Assembly: GCF_000003815.2 (NCBI RefSeq) | Contig: NC_049988.1 | Coordinates: forward strand, 12,008,405-12,072,404 | Direction of reading: 5' to 3' | Length of the DNA: 64,000 nucleotides | From: Branchiostoma floridae | Lineage: Eukaryota > Chordata > Leptocardii > Amphioxiformes > Branchiostomatidae | Shown here: positions 33,701 to 43,977 of the stretch, in pieces | Position numbering within the stretch: position 1 is the stretch's first letter | Layout: each line of letters begins with the position of its first letter | Notes under the pieces: model-generated | What the model saw: the letters and a program-made list of their open reading frames with translations, nothing else | What the model was told of the DNA's origin: nothing | Database searches by the model: none | Made by a program: the position numbers and the translations under genes

Positions 33701-36700
33701 AAAAGATGTGGAGTTAGAAACGGGGGTGGTGGGTGTAGGATTGCCTTGGTTGACACATTTGATGACATTCTGAGTGAAAAAAAATAAAAAAGACAATGGT
33801 ATCTAAATATCAAGCATTATTATATGACAACAATGATGGCTGGGAGCTGCCCAAGTCCTACATACTCCTACTCAGCAAGTAGGCGGGGTGAGGGGCAGAA
33901 GATCCACGCAAGTCTCGGACTTAGTCTCGCACTCTCGCGAGAGCTATGTCACTCCGTGAACTAGATGGACTGATGGCCACCGAAAATTCGGCGGTACGTG
34001 TGTTTGCCTTTCAAAATAGGTCACTTTTAGAAGAAAAATTCTATTAGCCAAAAGTAATTCGCTATCTGTGATATTTTGAGAATGCCTTACATGAAACCTG
34101 ATCATAAAACATTTGTAAAGGATACGTGTCTGAAGCCTATTGCATGAAAAAGGCAAAGGATCTAGGCAATGGCGTACTTATGTCATCATTCATCACTAAC
34201 TTTCGAAGTTGTCATAAAACAATAAGATACACCTACATGCAACAGGCGACACCCATGGGTGTCCGTCCTGCACACACACGGGACAGCACTGGTCATCGGG
34301 GTAGGCCCACTGGGCACAGTTGGGCGACCAGAAACAGTCCACGACAGCACAGATCGGCTGTCCATTGAAACAGCCACAGTGCTGACACGGGGTGACGTCG
34401 ACAAATTCTCCTTCCTGAATCGTTACACCAGAAACCTGTAGAAGTGAATGAAAAGTGACAGATATTTTCAGGACGTGCACAAGAAAAACGTGATTGTGGT
34501 GTTAGAAGACAGATAGCGTCAGTAGAGAGCAACACCTGCAAGGCAAACATAAATCGCAAGAGGTCGCGGGCGAACGTTCTTTCCCTGAAAACTTGTATGT
34601 TGGCAGTGTTGGTGATAATGACAATAAAAAAATAAAATAAAACAAAACAAAACAAGCAAAATAACTAAATTCAACGTTATTCTTACCTCACAAGAAGTTC
34701 CAGACCCGGGAAGAACCTGTCGTTTTGCTGCAGTAAAATGATAACAGACAGGGTTGTTAATGATCGCGGATTCATTCTTGTTTTGTAAGTCACAGTAACT
34801 TTAACCGTTGTCTTTAAGTGACGATTATGGAAACCAAGTAACACTCATAAGCAAAAGAAAGGTGCTTTTAATATGATTTGTCGAAATATAAGGATTAATA
34901 TTCCTTTATTTCTTTGCAAACAACATTGTGTGGATCTATAACAATGGGTCTATAGCAATGGTCAGTCTATCGACCTCACAGGTCGTGGGACGCTCGGGCG
35001 AGGTGCGTTTGGATGAAACAAACAATCAAACAATCTATCAAACAAACAAACAGGTTAATGCAAACGTTGATATCAATATTAAAAGAAACGCGTTCTAAAG
35101 ACACATGCTTTTGGCCTGCTAGTGGCGCGCGCTGGAACGACAATAAACTATATGTTGCCCCTGTGAACTTACCAAGGTTTCAGTTCTCTGTATCTGACTG
35201 TGAATTCAGAGCCAAATCTTGCTGTTACATTACTGCTACCAACGTTTAGCGCCATGGCCTTAATGGAGGCTGATAGCACTAAAGTAGCTTTGTTGAATAC
35301 TTACTCTGGTTCATGATCCCTAAGGTGTCGACAACAAACTATCTGTAACAAACTTACACAAAATAGGCAGGTCGATCGGCAAGGCCTGTTGTACACACAC
35401 GGGACAGCACTGGTCGTCATGGTGCTCCCAATGTGCGCAGGCGCCGTGCACGATGCAGTCCTGGTGCGCACAGATGGCTTCTCCGTTGGAGCAGGTGCAG
35501 TGCTTGCAGAGCGTGACGTCAGCAGACTCCCCCTCCTGGATAATGGTACCGTCCACTTCACAGCCGGTACTGACACAGATCGGACAACAATGGCCGGGGA
35601 CCTGTACAGTCTGGAGACAGTCGGCGGGTAGGGCGCAGCCAATGGCCATGCAGAACGACTGACCGTTGGTACACCCGCACGTGGTACAGCCGTACTGGTC
35701 AACCGGTTTAAACTCGCCTTCTGCAATGGTCACTCCCTGCACCACGCAGGTCCTCGAAAGGGACGAAGAGCGTTTGGCTGAGGTCAAAACAACGAAATAC
35801 CACATTTTAGGGATAATGTTTCAATACGGAGTAAATACTATTAATCAGGCTCCGCCCCTGAGGCGTCCTCAAAATATTTTTAAGTTCTTAATTGTGAACG
35901 ATTTAGCAGTTGCAAAACAACCAACCAACGTTTTCTGATATCAAAGTTCATTAAGAGATAAGCAAAAGTTATTATTACAACAAGATCCAAGCAGATGTTG
36001 GGAGGTGTTGACAGAAATAAAGACTACCCTCCCAGCACGCCATCAGCATCATTATTCCAATATTATCAACGTTTCAATGCAATCTGTATGTTACGAGTAC
36101 TACAGAAGTGCGCTAGGAGACAATATTGGACCCTGGCCTTCAACCAACCAACCAACCAAGCAAGCACCCAAGTAAGCATCCAACCGACCGACCGACCAAC
36201 CAACCAACCAGCTAACCAACCATTCCTCTGCTAAAGTAATCAAGTAATGTTACTTACAGACCATAGGTATGTCAACGTGGTGCTGGTGGTACGCGGTACA
36301 TACGGGACAGCACCGCCCGGGAACGCGCTCCCACTCCGCACAGTTGATGTCCAGGGCACACGCCATGGACCAGCACAGCGGCTGTCCGCCGGTACAGCCA
36401 CACTCGGTACAGCCGTACTCGTCAGTCTGCTGATACTCTCCCTCTTCAATAGTCACACCGTCCACTACACATGCACGGGCTGGGGTCTCCCGTTTAGCTT
36501 GGGGTGGAAGGGATCAATATAGAGTTACACATGTACACGAGTGCTTAAAGATCGTATTTTATGTAATGATGTTTTTGAGACTTCACATCCATAATGAACG
36601 TCTATACAGCCGTTTCACCAATTGCATACTTATACATAGCTGTAAACAACAAATAATGTTTATCAGTAAATAAATAAACAAAATACCTACATGCAACAGG

Positions 36701-39700
36701 CGCTACCCATGGGTGTCCGTCCTGTACACATACAGGACAGCACTGGTCAGCAGGATAGGCCCACTGGGCACAGCTGGGCGACCAGAAACAGTCCATGACA
36801 GCACAGATCGGCTGGCCATTGAAACAGCCGCAGTGCTGGCACGGGGTGACGTCGACAAATTCTCCCTCCTGAATCGTTACACCGGAAACCTGTAGATGTG
36901 AATGAAAAGTGCCAGATATTTTCAGTACGTGCTCAAGAAAAACGTGATTGCTGTGTTTAATAGAAGGCAGACAGTGTCAGTAGAGAGCAACACCTGCAAG
37001 GCAAACACAAATCGCAAGAGGTCGCGGGCGAACGGTCTTTCCCCGAAAACGTGGATGTTGGCAGTGTTCCAGTGCAAATACACAAGTGGGATGCGATGGC
37101 CAGTCTTGCCAGTTATTCTCGAAGCGGGACGTCGGGAGGGGCTAGAGTGACCCGGGGGTCACGGAAAAGCGTTTTAGAGGTCTTGGCCTCCAGTAAATGT
37201 AAGGTGATAATAACAATAGGCCTTTAAAGCAAGGCATTGATGAGTTGAATATGAACTAGAGTTCCACGAAACACATACCTTCGCCAAACAATGAAGGGTT
37301 GTTATGGAGAATGCCTTTATCAATGACTTAAAGGTTTTAAAGCTTCTCAAGTTATGTTATCCGCACACACACACACTCACACACTGAGCCCGCTGCAGTA
37401 CCGACGGAAGATACCGGGCGAACCATTTTCAAACTCAACCTTTGTTTCTGCGACCGCTACTCAATACCAAGTATCATGAAGATCCATCAATCAGTTCTCC
37501 AGTTATACTGTTGACCTACATAAAGACTCACCTAACACTATGGCTTAAGCCTTAACCAAAAGTGTAATCTTCTTGGCAAAGGTAATGAAAAGGCCACAAA
37601 CCACCAAGCTTCCACTTTTCCCTGCAACATAAGCATCACCAAAATAAGGGGGAAAACACCCCTTGACATGAAAATGGAGAAACCCCTTCCCATAGTGCAC
37701 AAACAAACAACATGGCACTTGCAAAGTGAGAACTAATAAACAATGTGTTAGCAACAATAACATCTATGTTTTGCTGACACAAATATGTCATGAACTACAC
37801 AAGTCTGCATCACAGATGTAGTTAGACACTGAGCACTGACTGTCCAGAAAAGAGGTCGATTGAAGGATTTACACATTCTTCTAATTATCATGTAAATTAA
37901 GCCCCGATTTGCATACAATACATTTCAGGATTTTAATCATTACCTAAGGTATGTACATACCAAAAATAATGCAAATCCACCGACCCCTGCTTGATTTACT
38001 CTATTTCAAAGATAACAACAAAATGGCCCACTGCAGTTCAAAACAAGCCGCCAGGGTGCCCAAACTTACACGACTTACTCCCTACCCAAAGACGTATCCA
38101 CTAGCCAAAAATCCTCAACCTGCCACTTCAGGATAACTTTAACGCCAACTTCGACGCTTCGCTGCAGTACCGCAACTTGTCGCCAGGATGCCCATAATCG
38201 AACTTGACCGTCGTTTTTCAAACCCCTAAATAATTACCAAATATAATGCAAAACGATCCACAGCGTCAAAAGTTATATTGTACGCAGATACACACACACA
38301 CACACTCACCCCGCTGCACTCAAGACAGAAAGTGCCAGAGGTACCATCTTCGTACAAAACCTTTGTATCCGCAAACGCAACTCAAATACCAAATATTGTG
38401 ACATTCCATCCACAGCTGCTCGAGTTATATGAGATTGACCTACATATTGGGACACCCGAAAATTTTCTAACCAAAATATAACCTTCTTGGCGAAGGTAAT
38501 AAGAACAACTCAATCTTAACCCGTATCTTTTTATAAAGTTTGAACTGTGGAATTTGAAGGTCGTGTAAGTTATAGATAGGGATCTGCAAGTATGTATACA
38601 GTTCATAAGCAGATAAGTATGCATATGGAATTACGTCAATAAGGGTATATCAGTGTGTTATCGTTGTGTATTCTCTCTCTCTCTCTCTCTATCTCTCTAT
38701 TTCTCTATCTCTCCCCCTTTCTTGAGTACTCTGTGCATGCATCACTTGTGACTCGACAGTGTAAATCTGCCTGTAAACAGCTGATGATTGATTCACTCTA
38801 GTCTGTACTATTTAACACCACCGTGGACCTGTACACCACTTAACTCCCATGTTGTTTTCACCGCTTAAGATTCATCCGGCCGGAAACGCGCACATTGTGA
38901 TTCGACAGTAAATAATTTAGCCTGTAAACAGCTGATGATTGATTCACTCTAGTCTGTACTATTTAACACCACCGTGGACCTGTACACCACTACTGACACG
39001 TCCAATTTAACTCCCATGTTGTTTTCACCGCTTAAGATTCATCCGGCCGGAAACGCGCACATTGTGATTCGACAGTAAATAACTTAGCCTGTAAACAGCT
39101 TATGGTTCATACACACTAGCCTGTCTTTTAACACCACCGTGGTACCTGTACACCGCTACTGACACGTCCAATTTAACTCCCATGTTGTTTTCACCGCTTA
39201 AGATTCATCCGGCCGGAAACGCGCACATTTTCAACAGCCCTTAACATTTCCCTATCAGCGGTGCTGACGTAAACGCAATTATGTTGTGGGCGGAAAAGGG
39301 CATTTTATAAACCTCCTTCCGGAACTGTTTCAATTAAGACCTTACCGCCCACTCCTCTTGAATCCCAACCAAGGCAAACTCATTCCAACGAAAGCAACAG
39401 CTGAATAAAGGACTGATCATCATGATTCCCTTTAAGGTGTTAATCCCATATGTGCGCCGATGGACAACCAAAGTCTGATTAAATTTTTCTTTCATCGGTT
39501 TTTCATAAAGTTATGAATGTATCCTTCATGATCCAATTTGGCATGATCCAATTTGTCATGTACAATCAATCAATCAGTCAATCAATCAATCAATCAATCA
39601 ACCAACCAACCAACCAACCATCCAATCAATCAATCAATAAACTAATTTGCAACTAAGGGCTGAATTGTGCCCTCTTTACATGCAACAGATTGCACTTCCT

Positions 39701-42700
39701 CATCATACTGCCATATATAACGTAAACACAATAAAGCCCTTTTTTTCAGTCCAGCGGGCGACTGAATTAAGTTCTGAATTGATCTTCATGAATCATTTTG
39801 AGGTAAGTGTAGCCCCCCCCTCTCCATACTTAATCAGCGTTTGGCCTACAAAGAAACAAACAAACTAAAACAAACACACAGACACACAAACAAACAAGAG
39901 ATTATTATTACCTCACAGGAAGTTCCAGAACTGGGAAGAGCTTGTCGTTTTGCGGCTGCAGTAAAATGATAACAGACAGGGTTGTTAACGATTGCGGATT
40001 CATTCTTGTTAAGTTACGGTAACGTTAACCGTGGTCTTTAAGCGGCGATTATTTGTTTGTTTGCATCTTTGTTTATTCATGAAAGCTCAAATCGGCCGGC
40101 AGGCCGCTTTTCATGGAGGTCATGAGGCAAGGGTCAGACAAAGTATATAACAGATCAAGGAGGTTGTATAGATACAGTTTACATCACAAGTCCTAAAGAG
40201 TCTTATAAGTCTATACACAATTTTTACATACATGGTACAAAATACATAATAGTAAGAGCTGCTACATGATTCAAATCCATTCGTTTTGGTCGTCCCCGTT
40301 ACATTAAGAGTCTCTTGAAGGAAGCCAAAGGAAACCAAGTTACACTCATAAGCAAAAGAAAGTATCTTTAATATGATTTCTGGAAATATATAAGGGTTAA
40401 TATTCCTTTTTTTCTCTTCACGACTCACGTGGACCTATAAAAGTTAGAGGTATCTGTACTAAGTTAACAAGCGTGAGAATGTACCGGCTGTGCCGCTTTC
40501 CTCACACGTCCCCCTCTGGAAGTGTGGGAGGAACAAACATGGCGGCTCTGATAACTGCTGCGTCACCGTTCCGTCGGGCAGCGTGACGTCAACAACCTGT
40601 GGGTTACATTCCTCCAACACGCACGTCAGCCCAGCGGCACAGCTGGACATTTAAAAAAGACAGAAGAGTTCAGCGATATATCTGAAGTCTAAAATATCTA
40701 CAGTTTCATGTATGCTTTGTTTACTCAACGTGTAGTTCATTCATAATGCCGGGAAAAATGTTTTCATTGATATTAAACGAGTCTATTGATCACTTCCTGT
40801 CACCTGACAATGAACGTACCTGCATAGGAAAAATATCTGGCAAAGCACACGTACATGCAGACAAATAGGCAGACCAAAAACAATACCTCCCCGTATATTA
40901 GTATAATTTTCCTCTGTCCTCATGACCTGGATTGCCGGATAAATTACTAGTTTTACCACCTTTGAACTATTTGGCACTGTCGCTAATAAGACACTCCAGT
41001 CTATCACTTCACACAGTGCCAATAAGAACCACTTAGGCTAAGGGACACAAGTCAGTAATTTATTTTTCAAAGTAAGTTGGATAAGTTTCAGCGCTTATGT
41101 CGTGAATGAATTTGGATGTCCCTGAAGCTCATCTAATAGTAGCCTCACAGTTCAGCTTCTGGTTCCAATCACAGCGAGGAGATCCCGGTTCAATCCCAGG
41201 ATAGATCTGCACCCGTCTTTTGGAAGGGACGTTAAAGGGGAATTCCGGAAGGCCCAGTAAACCCTCCTTGTAAAAACGTATATACATTGCTACAGAAACA
41301 TCACGGAAACGTGCTGGCCTATGTGTCACTAGGTACTACAAGGGACTGCACGAACGAACCAACGAGTGACGAAGTTTATGAAAGTTACTTAATAGACATT
41401 TAGGACAGAAACTCTTTACTAGGTCAACTGGATAGAATATAGACACAAAACACCAGGAGGACAGCACAGATGTATGTCCCATGCTGTCAAGTATCGCCAC
41501 AACTCCATTCATACAATATTTTGTAAAATGCATGTCATGCCTCCTGCTGTCAAATATCATCAAAACCTCATTCCTACAATATTTTCATGTTTGTCCCCTG
41601 CAGACAAGTACCGTCAGATATCAATTCATGCAATATTCTCAATCATACTGAACGAATCATCCGCAGTTTATATATCGATGTAAGTAACCAAGGAAATATG
41701 AAGTAATCTGAATGCCAGCATGACGCGTCTTGATACATGTAATTAATTGTCAATTGTTGTAAAACATAATACAGCAAAGGCAGAAGTGCCTGCTTTCCAA
41801 ACTTCACAGAATGGAGAAACTTATTGAAGGATATATTTGCTCAGTGCAAGGCCAGGACTGGGAGCCAGACTTACAATCATTGGAACAGCATCTATTCTTC
41901 CGAATGGCACACTCTCACCGGACGTGGGGGCACGCTTGCGGAATTGTTGGGTTCGGAAGATACTTAACGAATTTCAGATATAAAGAACGAATTTTCTTAC
42001 TTGCTGTGTATTTTGTCTTCTTCTATGTTATGCTTTTAGGTATTTCGCAATATCTGAATTATAAAAAATCGGAGAAAATAACAAAATATTGACGCAGTGA
42101 ACGAACGCAGCAATGCCACAAGCGTACCCCACGTCCGGTGAGAGTGCACCTTAAGTTAGAAACAGGATTATTGAGACAGGCTCAACTTACTGACCCAATA
42201 CGATAAGTAGCTGGGGGACTCGAAAGCTACTTGGGAACTTTTTCTACCTCTAACTTGCCCCTTAAGTTTCCTCACCGGACCCAGGGATCTAAGGCACTTT
42301 GGGGGTGGGTGGTTGTTTGGTCTAATCTCTTAGTGTCTGTAATTCAAATCTTTTCATTCCCAAACTCTTCATTTTCTAAAACTTTGTCGTCTTCGGGTTT
42401 CTGAACTTTAGACGGAAAAATGAGAACAAATTGGATCATCCTCATTAATTTTGGATTATTTTTTAGATATGCCATCAATGTAGAAATGTTCAAACCTTGG
42501 TATTATCACAAGTGCTTATTCTCATTTTTTTTACGACTTTCCACCCACCTGGGCAGCCCCGTACCGCACGGCTCTCCCCGCACGCCGGCGCACACATCGC
42601 AGCAGCCGCACTCGTCCTTAGTCAGCTCGCAGCCCTCGGGGACAGGCGGGCATCGGTAGCCTGGCTCCGCATAACACGGGCAGTACGGCCGGTACGCACC

Positions 42701-42754
42701 CACCACAACAACGGACACACATACCAGCAGTATGCTCAACTCTACACGTACCAT
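30701..42754 (-). CDS. Gene B: secreted IGFBP plus about ten VWC domains
   Basis: Exons (minus strand): 42754-42549, 40642-40485, 39955-39912, 36889-36691, 36497-36258, 35777-35358, 34727-34687, 34435-34237, 33693-33454, 32661-32032, 31744-31704, 31282-31063 and 30732-30701. They total 2670 bases including TAA. Reading phase is kept at every join, giving 889 residues. Exon 1 starts with a signal peptide, and exons 1-2 form the same 14-Cys IGFBP-type domain as genes A and C. The rest is VWC domains: C..CxC centres and a closing CCPVC, joined by KR-containing linkers beginning Ser-Lys-Arg. Most junctions are T|GTAAGT in phase 1, and alpha-type VWCs are split after the first Cys by a phase-0 intron. 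Chordin, kielin and CRIM1-type VWC proteins bind BMPs outside cells; that role here is inference. The 3' end is odd: the last exon reads only ten residues before TAA, with an out-of-frame VWC half beyond it. Confidence 0.8.
31063..31282 (-). CDS. Gene B exon 12: alpha VWC, unit 3
   Basis: The 220-base exon (phase 0 in, phase 1 out) encodes VDGVTIPNGEF, CKPCTCFNGQSIC and SDQCCPVCVQ, then a longer linker. It is more diverged from exons 4 and 8 than they are from each other. The donor is T|GTAAGT. Confidence 0.86.
31704..31744 (-). CDS. Gene B exon 11: KRQ mini-exon, unit 3
   Basis: The 41-base exon encodes KRQAIPFEGESCE between TTCCCTTACAG and GAG|GTATGT. Its length and phases equal those of exon 7. 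Confidence 0.82.
31886..31924 (-). pseudogene. Possible mini-exon or beta-exon acceptor relic
   Basis: CTTTTTCCCCAAG|CTGAG resembles the acceptor region of the beta exons (CTTTTCCCCAAG|CTAAA). A 39-base phase-1 stretch ending G|GTATGG could be spliced in frame, but the protein has only one Cys and no VWC features. It is left out of the gene B model. Confidence 0.5.
32032..32661 (-). CDS. Gene B exon 10: triple VWC, unit 2
   Basis: The 630-base phase-1 exon encodes the linker KRTSPVRP and three consecutive VWC domains, closing with IPGQCCPVC, VPGQCCPVC and VPGQCCPVC. The second and third domains are similar to each other (CETCTC centre), suggesting duplication within the exon. The donor is T|GTAAGT. 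Confidence 0.9.
32696..32722. repeat. (CAAA)n microsatellite
   Basis: A CAAA run lies just upstream of exon 10 on the minus strand. A matching run at 35036-35052 lies upstream of the dead copy of that exon. Confidence 0.85.
32884..32918 (-). pseudogene. Relic of a KRSSS-type VWC exon, unit 2
   Basis: After an intact CCTCAG acceptor the minus strand reads KRSSSL and then hits TAG. Compared with exon 6, about 18 bases are missing where the first Cys would be. Similarity ends just after GGGAGTGACCAT. Confidence 0.8.
33334..33398. repeat. (GACC)n microsatellite after exon 9
   Basis: The tetranucleotide run lies in the intron following exon 9. Its open frames in several phases are compositional. 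Confidence 0.9.
33454..33693 (-). CDS. Gene B exon 9: beta VWC, unit 2
   Basis: The 240-base copy of exon 5 shares the KRETPARA linker and VPGRCCPVC. The only protein change I find is Leu for Val near the donor. Confidence 0.88.
34237..34435 (-). CDS. Gene B exon 8: alpha VWC, unit 2
   Basis: The 199-base copy of exon 4 has acceptor TTCTACAG, CQHCGCFNGQPIC, DDQCCPVCVQ and a T|GTAGGT donor. The intron on its 5' side is also alignable with that of exon 4. Confidence 0.88.
34687..34727 (-). CDS. Gene B exon 7: KRQ mini-exon, unit 2
   Basis: The 41-base exon (phase 1 in, phase 0 out) encodes KRQVLPGSGTSCE. Its acceptor is TTTTACTGCAG and its donor GAG|GTAAGA. It donates the first Cys to exon 8. 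Confidence 0.82.
34955..35012 (-). pseudogene. Relic of a KRTSP-type VWC exon, unit 1
   Basis: The minus strand matches the start of exon 10 (KRTSP linker, PTTCEVD) for about 58 bases, including the upstream intron with CAAA repeats. Its acceptor reads TTTCAT instead of TTTCAG, and similarity stops just after GACCATTGC. It cannot be spliced as the intact copy is. Confidence 0.82.
35358..35777 (-). CDS. Gene B exon 6: double VWC, unit 1
   Basis: The 420-base phase-1 exon encodes the linker KRSSSLSR and two VWC domains. The first is VPGHCCPIC type and the second DDQCCPVC type. No intron separates the two domains. A dead copy of its beginning lies at 32884-32918. Confidence 0.88.
36140..36220. 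repeat. CAAC/GACC microsatellite after exon 5
   Basis: The run lies at the same place relative to exon 5 as the GACC run does to exon 9. It has a different repeat mix, so it has evolved since block duplication. Confidence 0.85.
36258..36497 (-). CDS. Gene B exon 5: beta VWC, unit 1
   Basis: The 240-base symmetric phase-1 exon encodes a linker KRETPARA and one VWC (CTECGCTGGQPLC, VPGRCCPVC). Its acceptor is CCCCAAG and its donor is T|GTAAGT. It is about 98 percent identical by eye to exon 9 (33454-33693). Confidence 0.88.
36691..36889 (-). CDS. Gene B exon 4: alpha VWC, unit 1
   Basis: The 199-base exon is phase 0 in and phase 1 out. It encodes VSGVTIQEGEF, CQHCGCFNGQPIC and DQCCPVCVQ. It is a close duplicate of exon 8 (34237-34435), which has the same length and phases. 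Confidence 0.88.
37074..39880. other. Insertion in the unit 1 intron, no exon
   Basis: Unit 2 has about 80 bases between the shared GTTGGCAGTGTT sequence (near 34605) and the KRQ exon. Unit 1 has about 2.8 kb here. It holds CA-rich, CT-rich and CAAT microsatellites (38668-38720, 39563-39640) and a tandem repeat (38758-39235). No VWC exon is visible inside. Confidence 0.65.
38758..39235. repeat. Three tandem copies, about 155-175-base unit
   Basis: CCTGTAAACAGCT(G/T)ATG, ACACCACCGTGG, ACTCCCATGTTGTTTTCACC and CATCCGGCCGGAAACGCGCA recur in order three times. The first copy is shorter and lacks the ACTGACACGTCC segment. Confidence 0.9.
39912..39955 (-). CDS. Gene B exon 3: KRQ mini-exon, unit 1
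   Basis: This 44-base exon (phase 1 in, phase 0 out) encodes AKRQALPSSGTSCE between a TTTTACTGCAG acceptor and a GAG|GTAATA donor. It supplies the first Cys of the next VWC. It is three bases longer than its copies at 34687 and 31704. Confidence 0.8.
40051..40331 (-). mobile_element. LINE 3' end inserted in the gene B intron
   Basis: It carries the CGGCC(G/T)GCAGG and CAAACAAA terminus of the family at 55396. The duplicated intron of unit 2 (near 34830) runs from CGATTAT straight into GGAAACCAAGT without it, so its boundaries can be read from the alignment. Confidence 0.85.
40485..40642 (-). CDS. Gene B exon 2: IGFBP second half
   Basis: A TGTCCAG acceptor (phase 2) completes a Ser codon, followed by CAAGLTCVLEEC, then PPC and RGTCEE. 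These align with cysteines 10-14 of genes A and C, with a longer insert between cysteines 12 and 13. The donor G|GTACAT is phase 1 and the weakest splice site of the model. Confidence 0.78.
41120..41330 (+). mobile_element. SINE-like repeat with pol III B box
   Basis: A B-box-like GGTTCAATCCC lies at 41187-41197, followed by CCGTCTTTTGGAAGGGACGT. The A box is weak. Probably a tRNA-derived SINE fragment. Confidence 0.45.
41907..42153. mobile_element. Harbinger-like MITE copy
   Basis: Ends CTCTCACCGGACGTGGGG and CCCCACGTCCGGTGAGAG are inverted repeats. The interior shares TTCAGATATAAAGAACGAAT with the element at 47087-47333. Confidence 0.8.
42549..42754 (-). CDS. Gene B exon 1: signal peptide and IGFBP first half
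   Basis: ATG opens a strong signal peptide (ELSILLVCVSVVVVGA), then CPC, ECGCCDVC and PCG. The donor AG|GTGGGT is phase 2. The exon is 206 bases, identical in length and phase to gene A exon 1. Confidence 0.9.
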
Positions 42755-43264
42755 GCTTGAAGACTTACCCTCTACAAGTAGTGGGATCTGGCAAAGTTTT
42801 TGTTGCTACTAGAAGTGGCAACCTCTTTCATTAGACTAGGACAGGTTGACCCATTATAGGGTGTGAAAAACTCCACCTGGTTGATTAGAGAAGTTTTTTT
42901 GTTGGTTTAACTAAAAAGGTTCCGGAAAAATTGTGCAAATGGCCATGGATGGATGATTGTGTCCCCTATCTGCTATAGATAGGGAACTTATGATCAAATA
43001 GTTGCGAAACTCGTCATGCAAGTTGGTATCTTTATATATATATATATATATATATTTGTCTGTTCTATGACTGATAGTATTTATCTCTTTCCACACATGA
43101 TATACATAAACGGAAAGACAACAACTTCTTGGCACAATTGACAGGATGCTTGTCAATATGAGTTTTCTGGTATTATTAACATTATCGATAAAAGGATGTT
43201 ACTGTCCATAAGATATCTTTGGCATAACAATGACAAGACATGTCGACGAAGATTAGACAGCCAG

Positions 43265-43362
43265 GTAATAACAAACGGCAAAAAGTAGTTACTCAAGCAA
43301 CTTTTGGGAAATCCAAAACCATATCCATTTGCTTGACTAACTGTTTTTTTTTTGTAATTGAC
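43265..43362. mobile_element. Hairpin MITE of the ACTCAAGCAACT family
   Basis: AAAGTAGTTACTCAAGCAAC and the inverted CCATTTGCTTGACTAACTG flank a very short centre. Related to 908-1275 and 29675-29790. Confidence 0.7.
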
Positions 43363-43513
43363 AGGATGGTGATTGTAAAATTACACCTTGTGATTCCGTC
43401 AAACCTAACCTTAACCTTGAGGATAATCTTGTAGAATTGCGGAAAAGAATTTTCTTTACTTTCCTGAGCAAGAATAATTGACTGGAATATCTAAAAAATG
43501 GATATCAATATTA

Positions 43514-43756
43514 AAACCCTTAAACTGCCTAGCCCGGATATATCCGGCACACATATACATGCCCTGTGTGCTGCGCCCGGATATATCCGGGATAGCGTAT
43601 TCCACCGAAGTAGCAGCTTTGCGCGCGTGTAGCGCACGAACCCCAGAAGTTAGGGACTTCAGCCTTGTTCGGAGGTTTCTTTTTGGAGGTCAGCGGCCAA
43701 CCCTGGCACTGGTAGCATTTTATAGGGCTGAAACTCTGTCAGTTAAAGGGTTAACT
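43514..43756. mobile_element. piggyBac-like MITE
   Basis: The ends CCCTTAAACTGCC and GTCAGTTAAAGGG are inverted and abut TTAA or a near match, as in piggyBac elements. The interior holds two copies of the palindrome CCGGATATATCCGG (about 43538 and 43580). Confidence 0.6.
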
Positions 43757-43977
43757 TTATAAAAACACACCCATCCCGGATCGAATACGCCGATTGTTTC
43801 TAACTCTGCCACTAAGCAATTGCCTCGATTTTGCAGATTGTTCTTCTCAATCTTCTGTGATTCCTGTCAAAAGGACTTTTTGTCACGGTCGACAGAAACA
43901 ACCAGTCAATAGACATGTCTTCATAGTATAGAAGATACGAACACACTGAATTGCAAACACACATTCATGTTATATAT

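Larger units (their letters stand above)
42755..43977. other. Between gene B start and gene C end
   Basis: This is the upstream region of gene B. It contains a TA run at about 43031-43058, a hairpin MITE (43265-43362) and a piggyBac-like element (43514-43756). I see no TATA box that I would commit to. Confidence 0.4.

Noticed and set aside
33473-36522. Plus-strand frames of 60-104 residues antisense to the VWC exons
   Set aside because: Shadows of GC-rich minus-strand exons. The minus frames have the Cys motifs and matching splice phases.
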